A DNA stretch of 64,000 nt, from positions 30,276,944 to 30,340,943 of the forward strand of contig NC_071672.1 in the NCBI RefSeq assembly GCF_028554725.1, read 5' to 3'. The position numbers were made by a program, and so were the translations under genes. Shown piece by piece: positions 36,883 through 49,627 of this stretch. Every line of letters begins with the position of its first letter. Position 1 is the first letter of the stretch. The notes under the pieces are model-generated. The model had not been told where the DNA came from. It worked only from the letters and a program-made list of their open reading frames with translations, and made no database searches. This DNA is from Zeugodacus cucurbitae. Its lineage: Eukaryota > Arthropoda > Insecta > Diptera > Tephritidae.

Positions 36883-39645
36883 TCTATACTTATATTATAA
36901 AGAGGAAATGTTTGTTTTTTTGTTTGTTTGTGTCGAATAGGCTCCGAAACTACTGAACCGATTTGAAAAATTCTTTCACCGTTGGAAAGCTATACTATCC
37001 CTGAGTGACATAGGCTATATTTAGTTTAACAAAAAAAATAGGGTTCCTTACCAAAACTCCGATAATGTAAAAAAAATACCAAAAAACTTTCTTTAATCGC
37101 GAATGCTGCGAAAACGATTGAAGATATAACAAAGTGATGTACTACAATTTTGTAGAACTTATTATTATCCACAAAAAACGTCGCGACATCATATCTCTAA
37201 CTATTATAGTTTTGTCACAATAAGCGATTTTATATAAAAAAATTAATCTATACCAATATTATAAAGAGGAAATGTTTGTTTTTTTGTTTGTTTGTGTCGA
37301 ATAGGCTCCGAAACTACTGAACCGATTTGAAAAATTCTTTCACCGTTGGAAAGCTATACTATCCCTGAGTGACATAGGCTATATTTAGTTTAACAAAAAA
37401 AATAGGGTTCCTTACCAAAACTCCGATAATGTAAAAAAAATACCAATAAAACTATCTTTAATCGCGAATGCTGCGAAAACGATTGAAGATATAACAAAGT
37501 GATGTACTACAATTTTGTAGAACTTATCATTATCTACAAAAAACGTCGTGACATCATAATCTATACTAATATTATAAAGAGGAAATGTTTGTTTTTTTGT
37601 TTGTTTGTGTCGAATAGGCTCCGAAACTACTGAACCGATTTGAAAAATTCTTTCACCGTTGGAAAGCTTTACTATCCCTGAGTGACATAGGCTATATTTA
37701 GTTTAACAAAAAAAATAGGGTTCCTTACCAAAACTCCGATAATGTAAAAAAATACCAAAAAAACTTTCTTTAATCGCGAATGCTGCGAAAACGATTGAAG
37801 ATATAACAAAGAGTTGTAGTGACTACAATTTTGTAGAACTTATCATTATCTACAAAAAACGTCGCGACATCATATCTCTAACTATTATAGTTTTGTCACA
37901 ATAAGCGATTTTATATAAAAAAATGAATTAAAAGACCACTACTTGAAAAGGCTCTTTATTTATACCTTAGTATTAATCCTTATCGAAATAAATGATTTAT
38001 TATTAGATTCTGGCATACCATTCAAAAGATATCACGAGTTAAAAATTTTGAAATTTTTGAATGGTCCTGTGCGGAATTAAAAATAATTGTCGCTTGATAA
38101 TCTATACTATCTATACTAATATTATAAAGAGGAAATGTTTGTTTTTTTGTTTGTTTGTGTCGAATAGGCTCCGAAACTACTGAACCGATTTGAAAAATTC
38201 TTTCACCGTTGGAAAGCTATACTAGTTTAACAAAAAAAATAGGGTTCCTTACCAAAACTCCGATAATGTAAAAAAAATACCAATAAAACTATCTTTAATC
38301 GCGAATGCTGCGAAAACGATTGAAGATATAACAAAGTGATGTACTACAATTTTGTAGAACTAATCATTATCTACAAGAAACGTCGTGACATCATATCTCT
38401 AACTATTATAGTTTTGTCACAATAAGCGATTTTATATAAAAAAATTAATCTATACTAATATTATAAAGAGGAAATGTTTGTTTTTTTGTTTGTTTGTGTC
38501 GAATAGGCTCCGAAACTACTGAACCGATTTGAAAAATTCTTTCACCGTTGGAAAGCTATACTATCCCTGAGTGACATAGGCTATATTTAGTTTAACAAAA
38601 AAAATAGGGTTCCTTACCAAAACTCCGATAATGTAAAAAAAATACCAAAAAACTTTCTTTAATCGCGAATGCTGCGAAAACGATTGAAGATATAACAAAG
38701 TGATGTACTACAATTTTGTAGAACTTATTATTATCCACAAAAAACGTCGCGACATCATATCTCTAACTATTATAGTTTTGTCACAATAAGCGATTTTATA
38801 TAAAAAAATTAATCTATACCAATATTATAAAGAGGAAATGTTTGTTTTTTTGTTTGTTTGTGTCGAATAGGCTCCGAAACTACTGAACCGATTTGAAAAA
38901 TTCTTTCACCGCTGGAAAGCTATACTATCCCTGAGTGACATAGGCTATATTTAGTTTAACAAAAAAAATAGGGTTCCTTACCAAAACTCCGATAATGTAA
39001 AAAAAATACCAATAAAACTATCTTTAATCGCGAATGCTGCGAAAACGATTGAAGATATAACAAAGTGATGTACTACAATTTTGTAGAACTTATCATCATC
39101 TACAAAAAACGTCGTGACATCATAATCTATACTAATATTATAAAGAGGAAATGTTTGTTTTTTTGTTTGTTTGTGTCGAATAGGCTCCGAAACTACTGAA
39201 CCGATTTGAAAAATTCTTTCACCGTTGGAAAGCTATACTATCCCTGAGTGACATAGGCTATATTTAGTTTAACAAAAAAAATAGGGTTCCTTACCAAAAC
39301 TCCGATAATGTAAAAAAATACCAAAAAAACTTTCTTTAATCGCGAATGCTGCGAAAACGATTGAAGATATAACAAACTATTATAGTTTTGTCGCAATAAG
39401 CGATTTTATATAAAAAAATTAATTAAAATACCACTACTTGGAAAGGCTCTTTATTTATACCTTAGTATTAATCCTTATCCAAATAAATGATTTATTATTT
39501 AAGATCGCTTCAAAACCTTTATATAACTTTTTGAATTAATAGATTCTGACATACCATTCAAAAGATATCACGAGTTAAAAATTTTGAAATTTTTGAATGG
39601 TCCTGTGCGGAATTAAAAATAATTGTCGCTTGATAATCTATAATA
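36883..39645. repeat. 2,763-bp higher-order unit, copy 2
   Basis: Units start at 36883, 37247, 37560, 38110, 38449, 38813 and 39126, each 2,763 bp after its partner. The unit at 36883 and the following one at 39646 both start with the altered ATACTTATATTATAAAG, the mark expected if the duplication junction copied that base. GAACTAATCATTATC near 38,360 is private. Confidence 0.92.
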
Positions 39646-40166
39646 TCTATACTTATATTATAAAGAGGAAATGTTTGTTTTTTTGTTTGTTTGTGTCGAA
39701 TAGGCTCCGAATCTACTGAACCGATTTGAAAAATTCTTTCACCGTTGGAAAGCTATACTAGTTTAACAAAAAAAATAGGGTTCCTTACCAAAACTCCGAT
39801 AATGTAAAAAAAATACCAATAAAACTATCTTTAATCGCGAATGCTGCGAAAACGATTGAAGATATAACAAAGTGATGTACTACAATTTTGTAGAACTTAT
39901 CATTATCTACAAAAAACGTCGCGACATCATATCTCTAACTATTATAGTTTTGTCACAATAAGCGATTTTATATAAAAAAATGAATTAAAAGACCACTACT
40001 TGAAAAGGCTCTTTATTTATACCTTAGTATTAATCCTTATCGAAATAAATGATTTATTATTAGATTCTGGCATACCATTCAAAAGATATCACGAGTTAAA
40101 AATTTTGAAATTTTTGAATGGTCCTGTGCGGAATTAAAAATAATTGTCGCTTGATAATCTATACTA
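39646..40166. repeat. Chimeric 521-bp unit at the junction of two higher-order systems
   Basis: This unit starts ATACTTATATTATAAAG like the 2,763-bp block and has CCGAATCTACTG and the 26-bp deletion (GCTATACTAGTTTAAC). It ends with CGTCGCGAC and a short tail introduced by AAAATGAATTAAAAG. It lies where the 2,763-bp series stops and the 4.65-kb series begins, so it is a likely recombination junction. Confidence 0.75.
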
Positions 40167-43100
40167 TCTATACTAATATTATAAAGAGGAAATGTTTGTT
40201 TCTTTGTTTGTTTGTGTCGAATAGGCTCAGAAACTACTGAACCGATTTGAAAAATTCTTTCGCCGTTGGAAAGCTATACTATCCCTGAGTGACATAGGCT
40301 ATATTTAGTTTAATAAAAAAAATAGGGTTCCTTACCAAAACTCCGATAATGTAAAAAAAATACCAAAAAACTTTCTTTAATCGCGAATGCTGCGAAAACG
40401 ATTGAAGATATAACAAAGTGATGTACTACAATTTTGTAGAACTTATTATTATCTACAAAAAACGTCGCGACATCATATCTCTAACTATTATAGTTTTGTC
40501 ACAATAAGCGATTTTATATAAAAAAATTAATCTATACCAATATTATAAAGAGGAAATGTTTGTTTTTTTGTTTGTTTGTGTCGAATAGGCTCCGAAACTA
40601 CTGAACCGATTTGAAAAATTCTTTCACCGTTGGAAAGCTATACTATCCCTGAGTGACATAGGCTATATTTAGTTTAACAAAAAAAATAGGGTTCCTTACC
40701 AAAACTCCGATAATGTAAAAAAAATACCAATAAAACTATCTTTAATCGCGAATGCTGCGAAAACGATTGAAGATATAACAAACTATTATAGTTTTGTCGC
40801 AATAAGCGATTTTATATAAAAAAATTAATTAAAATACCACTACTTGGAAAGGCTCTTTATTTATACCTTAGTATTAATCCTTATCCAAATAAATGATTTA
40901 TTATTTAAGATCGCTTCAAAACCTTTATATAACTTTTTGAATTATTAGATTCTGACATACCATTCAAAAGATATCACGAGTTAAAAATTTTGAAATTTTT
41001 GAATGGTCCTGTGCGGAATTAAAAATAATTGTCGCTTGATAATCTATAATATCTATACTAATATTATAAAGAGGAAATGTTTGTGTTTTTGTTTGTTTGT
41101 GTCGAATAGGCTCCGAAACTACTGAACCGATTTGAAAAATTCTTTCACCGTTGGAAAGCTATACTATCCCTGAGTGACATAGGCTATATTTAGTTTAACA
41201 AAAAAAATAGGGTTCCTCACCAAAACTCCGATAATGTAAAAAAAATACCAAAAAAATTTCTTTAAGCGCGAATGCTGCGAAAACGATTGAAGATATAACA
41301 AAGTGATGTACTACAATTTTGTAGAACTTATCATTATCTACAAAAACCGTCGTGACATCATATCTCTAACTATTATAGTTTTGTCGCAATAAGCGATTTT
41401 ATATAAAAAAATGAATTAAAAGACCACTACTTGAAAAGGCTCTTTATTTATACCTTAGTATTAATCCTTATCGAAGTAAATGATTTATTATTAGATTCTG
41501 GCATACCATTCAAAAGATATCACGAGTTAAAAATTTTGAAATTTTTGAATGGTCCTGTGCGGAATTAAAAATAATTGTCGCTTGATAATCTATACTATCT
41601 ATACTAATATTATAAAGAGGAAATGTTTGTTTTTTTGTTTGTTTGTGTCGAATAGGCTCAGAAACTACTGAACCGATTTGAAAAATTCTTTCGCCGTTGG
41701 AAAGCTATACTATCCCTGAGTGACATAGGCTATATTTAGTTTAATAAAAAAAATAGGGTTCCTTACCAAAACTCCGATAATGTAAAAAAAATACCAAAAA
41801 ACTTTCTTTAATCGCGAATGCTGCGAAAACGATTGAAGATATAACAAAGTGATGTACTACAATTTTGTAGAACTTATTATTATCTACAAAAAACGTCGCG
41901 ACATCATATCTCTAACTATTATAGTTTTGTCACAATAAGCGATTTTATATAAAAAAATTAATCTATACCAATATTATAAAGAGGAAATGTTTGTTTTTTT
42001 GTTTGTTTGTGTCGAATAGGCTCCGAAACTACTGAACCGATTTGAAAAATTCTTTCACCGTTGGAAAGCTATACTATCCCTGAGTGACATAGGCTATATT
42101 TAGTTTAACAAAAAAAATAGGGTTCCTTACCAAAACTCCGATAATGTAAAAAAAATACCAATAAAACTATCTTTAATCGCGAATGCTGCGAAAACGATTG
42201 AAGATATAACAAAGTGATGTACTACAATTTTGTAGAACTTATCATTATCTACAAAAAACGTCGTGACATCATAATCTATACTAATATTATAAAGAGGAAA
42301 TGTTTGTTTTTTTGTTTGTTTGTGTCGAATAGGCTCCGAAACTACTGAACCGATTTGAAAAATTCTTTCACCGTTGGAAAGCCATACTATCCCTGAGTGA
42401 CATAGGCTATATTTAGTTTAACAAAAAAAATAGGGTTCCTTACCAAAACTCCGATAATGTAAAAAAATACCAAAAAAACTTTCTTTAATCGCGAATGCTG
42501 CGAAAACGATTGAAGATATAACAAACTATTATAGTTTTGTCGCAATAAGCGATTTTATATAAAAAAATTAATTAAAATACCACTACTTGGAAAGGCTCTT
42601 TATTTATACCTTAGTATTAATCCTTATCCAAATAAATGATTTATTATTTAAGATCGCTTCAAAACCTTTATATAACTTTTTGAATTAATAGATTCTGACA
42701 TACCATTCAAAAGATATCACGAGTTAAAAATTTTGAAATTTTTGAATGGTCCTGTGCGGAATTAAAAATAATTGTCGCTTGATAATCTATAATATCTATA
42801 CTAATATTATAAAGAGGAAATGTTTGTTTTTTTGTTTGTTTGTGTCGAATAGGCTCCGAAACTACTGAACCGATTTGAAAAATTCTTTCACCGTTGGAAA
42901 GCTATACTATCCCTGAGTGACATAGGCTATATTTAGTTTAACAAAAAAAATAGGGTTCCTTACCAAAACTCCGATAATGTAAAAAAAATACCAAAAAACT
43001 TTCTTTAATCGCGAATGCTGCGAAAACAATTGAAGATATAACAAAATGATGTACTACAATTTTGTAGAACTTATCATTATCTACAAAAAACGTCGCGACA

Positions 43101-44814
43101 TCATATCTCTAACTATTATAGTTTTGTCACAATAAGCGATTTTATATAAAAAAATTAATCTATACCAATATTATAAAGAGGAAATGTTTGTTTTTTTGTT
43201 TGTTTGTGTCGAATAGGCTCCGAAACTACTGAACCGATTTGAAAAATTCTTTCACCGTTGGAAAGCTATACTATCCCTGAGTGACATAGGCTATATTTAG
43301 TTTAACAAAAAAAATAGGGTTCCTTACCAAAACTCCGATAATGTAAAAAAAATACCAATAAAACTATCTTTAATCGCGAATGCTGCGAAAACGATTGAAG
43401 ATATAACAAACTATTATAGTTTTGTCGCAATAAGCGATTTTATATAAAAAAATTAATTAAAATACCACTACTTGGAAAGGCTCTTTATTTATACCTTAGT
43501 ATTAATCCTTATCCAAATAAATGATTTATTATTTAAGATCGCTTCAAAACCTTTATATAACTTTTTGAATTATTAGATTCTGACATACCATTCAAAAGAT
43601 ATCACGAGTTAAAACTTTTGAAATTTTTGAATGGTCCTGTGCGGAATTAAAAATAATTGTCGCTTGATAATCTATAATATCTATACTAATATTATAAAGA
43701 GGAAATGTTTGTTTTTTTGTTTGTTTGTGTCGAATAGGCTCCGAAACTACTGAACCGATTTGAAAAATTCTTTCACCGTTGGAAAGCTATACTATCCCTG
43801 AGTGACATAGGCTATATTTAGTTTAACAAAAAAAAAAAGGGGTCCTCACCAAAACTCCGATAATGTAAAAAAAATACCAAAAAAATTTCTTTAATCGCGA
43901 ATGCTGCGAAAACGATTGAAGATATAACAAAGTGATGTACTACAATTTTGTAGAACTTATCATTATCTACAAAAACCGTCGTGACATCATATCTCTAACT
44001 ATTATAGTTTTGTCGCAATAAGCGATTTTATATAAAAAAATTAATTAAAATACCACTACTTGGAAAGGCTCTTTATTTATACCTTAGTATTAATCCTTAT
44101 CCAAATAAATGATTTATTATTTAAGATCGCTTCAAAACCTTTATATAACTTTTTGAATTATTAGATTCTGACATACCATTCAAAAGATATCACGAGTTAA
44201 AAATTTTGAAATTTTTGAATGGTCCTGTGCGGAATTAAAAATAATTGTCGCTTGATAATCTATAATATCTATACTAATATTATAAAGAGGAAATGTTTGT
44301 TTTTTTGTTTGTTTGTGTCGAATAGGCTCCGAAACTACTGAACCGATTTGAAAAATTCTTTCACCGTTGGAAAGCTATACTATCCCTGAGTGACATAGGC
44401 TATATTTAGTTTAACAAAAAAAATAGGGTTCCTTACCAAAACTCCGATAATGTAAAAAAAATACCAATAAAACAATCTTTAATCGCGAATGCTGCGAAAA
44501 CGATTGAAGATATAACAAAGTGATGTACTACAATTTTGTAGAACTTATCATTATCTACAAAAAACGTCGCGACATCATATCTCTAACTATTATAGTTTTG
44601 TCACAATAAGCGATTTTATATAAAAAAATGAATTAAAAGACCACTACTTGAAAAGGCTCTTTATTTATACCTTAGTATTAATCCTTATCGAAATAAATGA
44701 TTTATTATTAGATTCTGGCATACCATTCAAAAGATATCACGAGTTAAAAATTTTGAAATTTTTGAATGGTCCTGTGCGGAATTAAAAATAATTGTCGCTT
44801 GATAATCTATACTA
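40167..44814. repeat. 4.65-kb higher-order block, copy 1
   Basis: Units start at 40167, 40531, 41052, 41598, 41962, 42275, 42795, 43159, 43680 and 44268. Markers are GTTTCTTTGTTTG with GGCTCAGAAAC and TTTCGCCG, two or more 67-bp-deletion long-tail units, GTTTGTGTTTTTG, AAAGCCATACTATCC, and an expanded A-run before GGGGTCCTC near 43,827. TTAAGCGCGAATG (near 41,263) and AAAACTTTTGAAA (near 43,612) are private. Confidence 0.9.
41052..43679. repeat. 2.63-kb module, copy 1 (ancestral-looking version)
   Basis: Six units (starts 41052, 41598, 41962, 42275, 42795, 43159; 2,628 bp) define a module found four more times as 2,632-bp versions. Order: GTGTTTTTG plus GTTCCTCACC with short tail; GGCTCAGAAAC; 51-bp deletion; 67-bp deletion with AAAGCCATAC and long tail; CAATTGAAG; and 67-bp deletion with long tail. 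This copy lacks the CTTTTACCG change and the four-base tail insertion shared by the other four. Confidence 0.88.
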
Positions 44815-47800
44815 TCTATACTAATATTATAAAGAGGAAATGTTTGTTTCTTTGTTTGTTTGTGTCGAATAGGCTCAGAAACTACTGAACCGATTTGAAA
44901 AATTCTTTCGCCGTTGGAAAGCTATACTATCCCTGAGTGACATAGGCTATATTTAGTTTAATAAAAAAAATAGGGTTCCTTACCAAAACTCCGATAATGT
45001 AAAAAAAATACCAAAAAACTTTCTTTAATCGCGAATGCTGCGAAAACGATTGAAGATATAACAAAGTGATGTACTACAATTTTGTAGAACTTATTATTAT
45101 CTACAAAAAACGTCGCGACATCATATCTCTAACTATTATAGTTTTGTCACAATAAGCGATTTTATATAAAAAAATTAATCTATACCAATATTATAAAGAG
45201 GAAATGTTTGTTTTTTTGTTTGTTTGTGTCGAATAGGCTCCGAAACTACTGAACCGATTTGAAAAATTCTTTCACCGTTGGAAAGCTATACTATCCCTGA
45301 GTGACATAGGCTATATTTAGTTTAACAAAAAAAATAGGGTTCCTTACCAAAACTCCGATAATGTAAAAAAAATACCAATAAAACTATCTTTAATCGCGAA
45401 TGCTGCGAAAACGATTGAAGATATAACAAACTATTATAGTTTTGTCGCAATAAGCGATTTTATATAAAAAAATTAATTAAAATACCACTACTTGGAAAGG
45501 CTCTTTATTTATACCTTAGTATTAATCCTTATCCAAATAAATGATTTATTATTTAAGATCGCTTCAAAACCTTTATATAACTTTTTGAATTATTAGATTC
45601 TGACATACCATTCAAAAGATATCACGAGTTAAAAATTTTGAAATTTTTGAATGGTCCTGTGCGGAATTAAAAATAATTGTCGCTTGATAATCTATAATAT
45701 CTATACTAATATTATAAAGAGGAAATGTTTGTGTTTTTGTTTGTTTGTGTCGAATAGGCTCCGAAACTACTGAACCGATTTGAAAAATTCTTTCACCGTT
45801 GGAAAGCTATACTATCCCTGAGTGACATAGGCTATATTTAGTTTAACAAAAAAAAATAGGGTTCCTCACCACAACTCCGATAATGTAAAAAAAATACCAA
45901 AAAAATTTCTTTAATCGCGAATGCTGCGAAAACGATTGAAGATATAACAAAGTGATGTACTACAATTTTGTAGAACTTATCATTATCTACAAAAACCGTC
46001 GTGACATCATATCTCTAACTATTATAGTTTTGTCGCAATAAGCGATTTTATATAAAAAAATGAATTAAAAGACCACTACTTGAAAAGGCTCTTTATTTAT
46101 ACCTTAGTATTAATCCTTATCGAAGTAAATGATTTATTATTAGATTCTGGCATACCATTCAAAAGATATCACGAGTTAAAAATTTTGAAATTTTTGAATG
46201 GTCCTGTGCGGAATTAAAAATAATTGTCGCTTGATAATCTATACTATCTATACTAATATTATAAAGAGGAAATGTTTGTTTTTTTGTTTGTTTGTGTCGA
46301 ATAGGCTCAGAAACTACTGAACCGATTTGAAAAATTCTTTCGCCGTTGGAAAGCTATACTATCCCTGAGTGACATAGGCTATATTTAGTTTAATAAAAAA
46401 AATAGGGTTCCTTACCAAAACTCCGATAATGTAAAAAAAATACCAAAAAACTTTCTTTAATCGCGAATGCTGCGAAAACGATTGAAGATATAACAAAGTG
46501 ATGTACTACAATTTTGTAGAACTTATTATTATCTACAAAAAACGTCGCGACATCATATCTCTAACTATTATAGTTTTGTCACAATAAGCGATTTTATATA
46601 AAAAAATTAATCTATACCAATATTATAAAGAGGAAATGTTTGTTTTTTTGTTTGTTTGTGTCGAATAGGCTCCGAAACTACTGAACCGATTTGAAAAATT
46701 CTTTCACCGTTGGAAAGCTATACTATCCCTGAGTGACATAGGCTATATTTAGTTTAACAAAAAAAATAGGGTTCCTTACCAAAACTCCGATAATGTAAAA
46801 AAATACCAATAAAACTATCTTTAATCGCGAATGCTGCGAAAACGATTGAAGATATAACAAAGTGATGTACTACAATTTTGTAGAACTTATCATTATCTAC
46901 AAAAAACGTCGTGACATCATAATCTATACTAATATTATAAAGAGGAAATGTTTGTTTTTTTGTTTGTTTGTGTCGAATAGGCTCCGAAACTACTGAACCG
47001 ATTTGAAAAATTCTTTCACCGTTGGAAAGCCATACTATCCCTGAGTGACATAGGCTATATTTAGTTTAACAAAAAAAATAGGGTTCCTTACCAAAACTCC
47101 GATAATGTAAAAAAATACCAAAAAAACTTTCTTTAATCGCGAATGCTGCGAAAACGATTGAAGATATAACAAACTATTATAGTTTTGTCGCAATAAGCGA
47201 TTTTATATAAAAAAATTAATTAAAATACCACTACTTGGAAAGGCTCTTTATTTATACCTTAGTATTAATCCTTATCCAAATAAATGATTTATTATTTAAG
47301 ATCGCTTCAAAACCTTTATAAATATAACTTTTTGAATTAATAGATTCTGACATACCATTCAAAAGATATCACGAGTTAAAAATTTTGAAATTTTTGAATG
47401 GTCCTGTGCGGAATTAAAAATAATTGTCGCTTGATAATCTATAATATCTATACTAATATTATAAAGAGGAAATGTTTGTTTTTTTGTTTGTTTGTGTCGA
47501 ATAGGCTCCGAAACTACTGAACCGATTTGAAAAATTCTTTTACCGTTGGAAAGCTATACTATCCCTGAGTGACATAGGCTATATTTAGTTTAACAAAAAA
47601 AATAGGGTTCCTTACCAAAACTCCGATAATGTAAAAAAAATACCAAAAAACTTTCTTTAATCGCGAATGCTGCGAAAACAATTGAAGATATAACAAAGTG
47701 ATGTACTACAATTTTGTAGAACTTATCATTATCTACAAAAAACGTCGCGACATCATATCTCTAACTATTATAGTTTTGTCACAATAAGCGATTTTATATA

Positions 47801-48924
47801 AAAAAATTAATCTATACCAATATTATAAAGAGGAAATGTTTGTTTTTTTGTTTGTTTGTGTCGAATAGGCTCCGAAACTACTGAACCGATTTGAAAAATT
47901 CTTTCACCGTTGGAAAGCTATACTATCCCTGAGTGACATAGGCTATATTTAGTTTAACAAAAAAAATAGGGTTCCTTACCAAAACTCCGATAATGTAAAA
48001 AAAATACCAATAAAACTATCTTTAATCGCGAATGCTGCGAAAACGATTGAAGATATAACAAACTATTATAGTTTTGTCGCAATAAGCGATTTTATATAAA
48101 AAAATTAATTAAAATACCACTACTTGGAAAGGCTCTTTATTTATACCTTAGTATTAATCCTTATCCAAATAAATGATTTATTATTTAAGATCGCTTCAAA
48201 ACCTTTATATAACTTTTTGAATTATTAGATTCTGACATACCATTCAAAAGATATCACGAGTTAAAAATTTTGAAATTTTTGAATGGTCCTGTGCGGAATT
48301 AAAAATAATTGTCGCTTGATAATCTATAATATCTATACTAATATTATAAAGAGGAAATGTTTGTTTTTTTGTTTGTTTGTGTCGAATAGGCTCCGAAACT
48401 ACTGAACCGATTTGAAAAATTCTTTCACCGTTGGAAAGCTATACTATCCCTGAGTGACATAGGCTATATTTAGTTTAACAAAAAAAAAAAAGGGGTCCTC
48501 ACCAAAACTCCGATAATGTAAAAAAAATACCAAAAAAATTTCTTTAATCGCGAATGCTGCGAAAACGATTGAAGATATAACAAAGTGATGTACTACAATT
48601 TTGTAGAACTTATCATTATCTACAAAAACCGTCGTGACATCATATCTCTAACTATTATAGTTTTGTCGCAATAAGCGATTTTATATAAAAAAATTAATTA
48701 AAATACCACTACTTGGAAAGGCTCTTTATTTATACCTTAGTATTAATCCTTATCCAAATAAATGATTTATTATTTAAGATCGCTTCAAAACCTTTATATA
48801 ACTTTTTGAATTATTAGATTCTGACATACCATTCAAAAGATATCACGAGTTAAAAATTTTGAAATTTTTGAATGGTCCTGTGCGGAATTAAAAAAAAATA
48901 ATTGTCGCTTGATAATCTATACTA
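44815..48924. repeat. 4.65-kb higher-order block, copy 2
   Basis: Units start at 44815, 45179, 45700, 46247, 46611, 46923, 47447, 47811 and 48332, offset 4,648-4,652 bp from copy 1. Differences are four extra bases in the tail near 47,317, CTTTTACCG near 47,538, CACCACAACTCC near 45,867, and AATTAAAAAAAAATAATT in the last tail. The tenth member differs: 48925 is a plain monomer, where copy 1 has a short-tailed unit. Confidence 0.9.
45700..48331. repeat. 2,632-bp module, copy 2
   Basis: Units start at 45700, 46247, 46611, 46923, 47447 and 47811. The copy carries the derived markers CACCACAACTCC, TTTATAAATATAAC and CTTTTACCG. The unit at 47447 contains an intact AACTATTATAGTT at 47,763-47,775, the unoccupied counterpart of the transposon insertion site. 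Confidence 0.9.
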
Positions 48925-49627
48925 TCTATACTAATATTATAAAGAGGAAATGTTTGTTTTTTTGTTTGTTTGTGTCGAATAGGCTCCGAAACTACTGAAC
49001 CGATTTGAAAAATTCTTTCACCGTTGGAAAGCTATACTATCCCTGAGTGACATAGGCTATATTTAGTTTAACAAAAAAAATAGGGTTCCTTACCAAAACT
49101 CCGATAATGTAAAAAAAATACCAAAAAACTTTTTTTAATCGCGAATGCTGCGAAAACGATTGAAGATATAACAAAGTGATGTACTACAATTTTGTAGAAC
49201 TTATCATTATCTACAAAAAACGTCGCGACATCATATCTCTAACTATTATAGTTTTGTCACAATAAGCGATTTTATATAAAAAAATTAATCTATAGCAATA
49301 TTATAAAGAGGAAATGTTTGTTTTTTTGTTTGTTTGTGTCGAATAGGCTCCGAATCTACTGAACCGATTTGAAAAATTCTTTCACCGTTGGAAAGCTATA
49401 CTAGTTTAACAAAAAAAATAGGGTTCCTTACCAAAACTCCGATAATGTAAAAAAAATACCAATAAAACTATCTTTAATCGCGAATGCTGCGAAAACGATT
49501 GAAGATATAACAAAGTGATGTACTACAATTTTGTAGAACTTATCATTATCTACAAAAAACGTCGTGACATCATATCTCTAACTATTATAGTTTTGTCACA
49601 ATAAGCGATTTTATATAAAAAAATTAA
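48332..49627. repeat. Linker block with 26-bp deletion unit
   Basis: Units start at 48332 (593 bp, expanded A-run then GGGGTCCTC, long tail with AATTAAAAAAAAATAATT), 48925 (AACTTTTTTTAATCGCG) and 49289 (TCTATAGCAATATT, CCGAATCTACTG and the 26-bp deletion). The same three units, with the same 593/364/339 lengths, recur at 55257-56552, and again with one extra base at 58191-59487. Confidence 0.9.
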
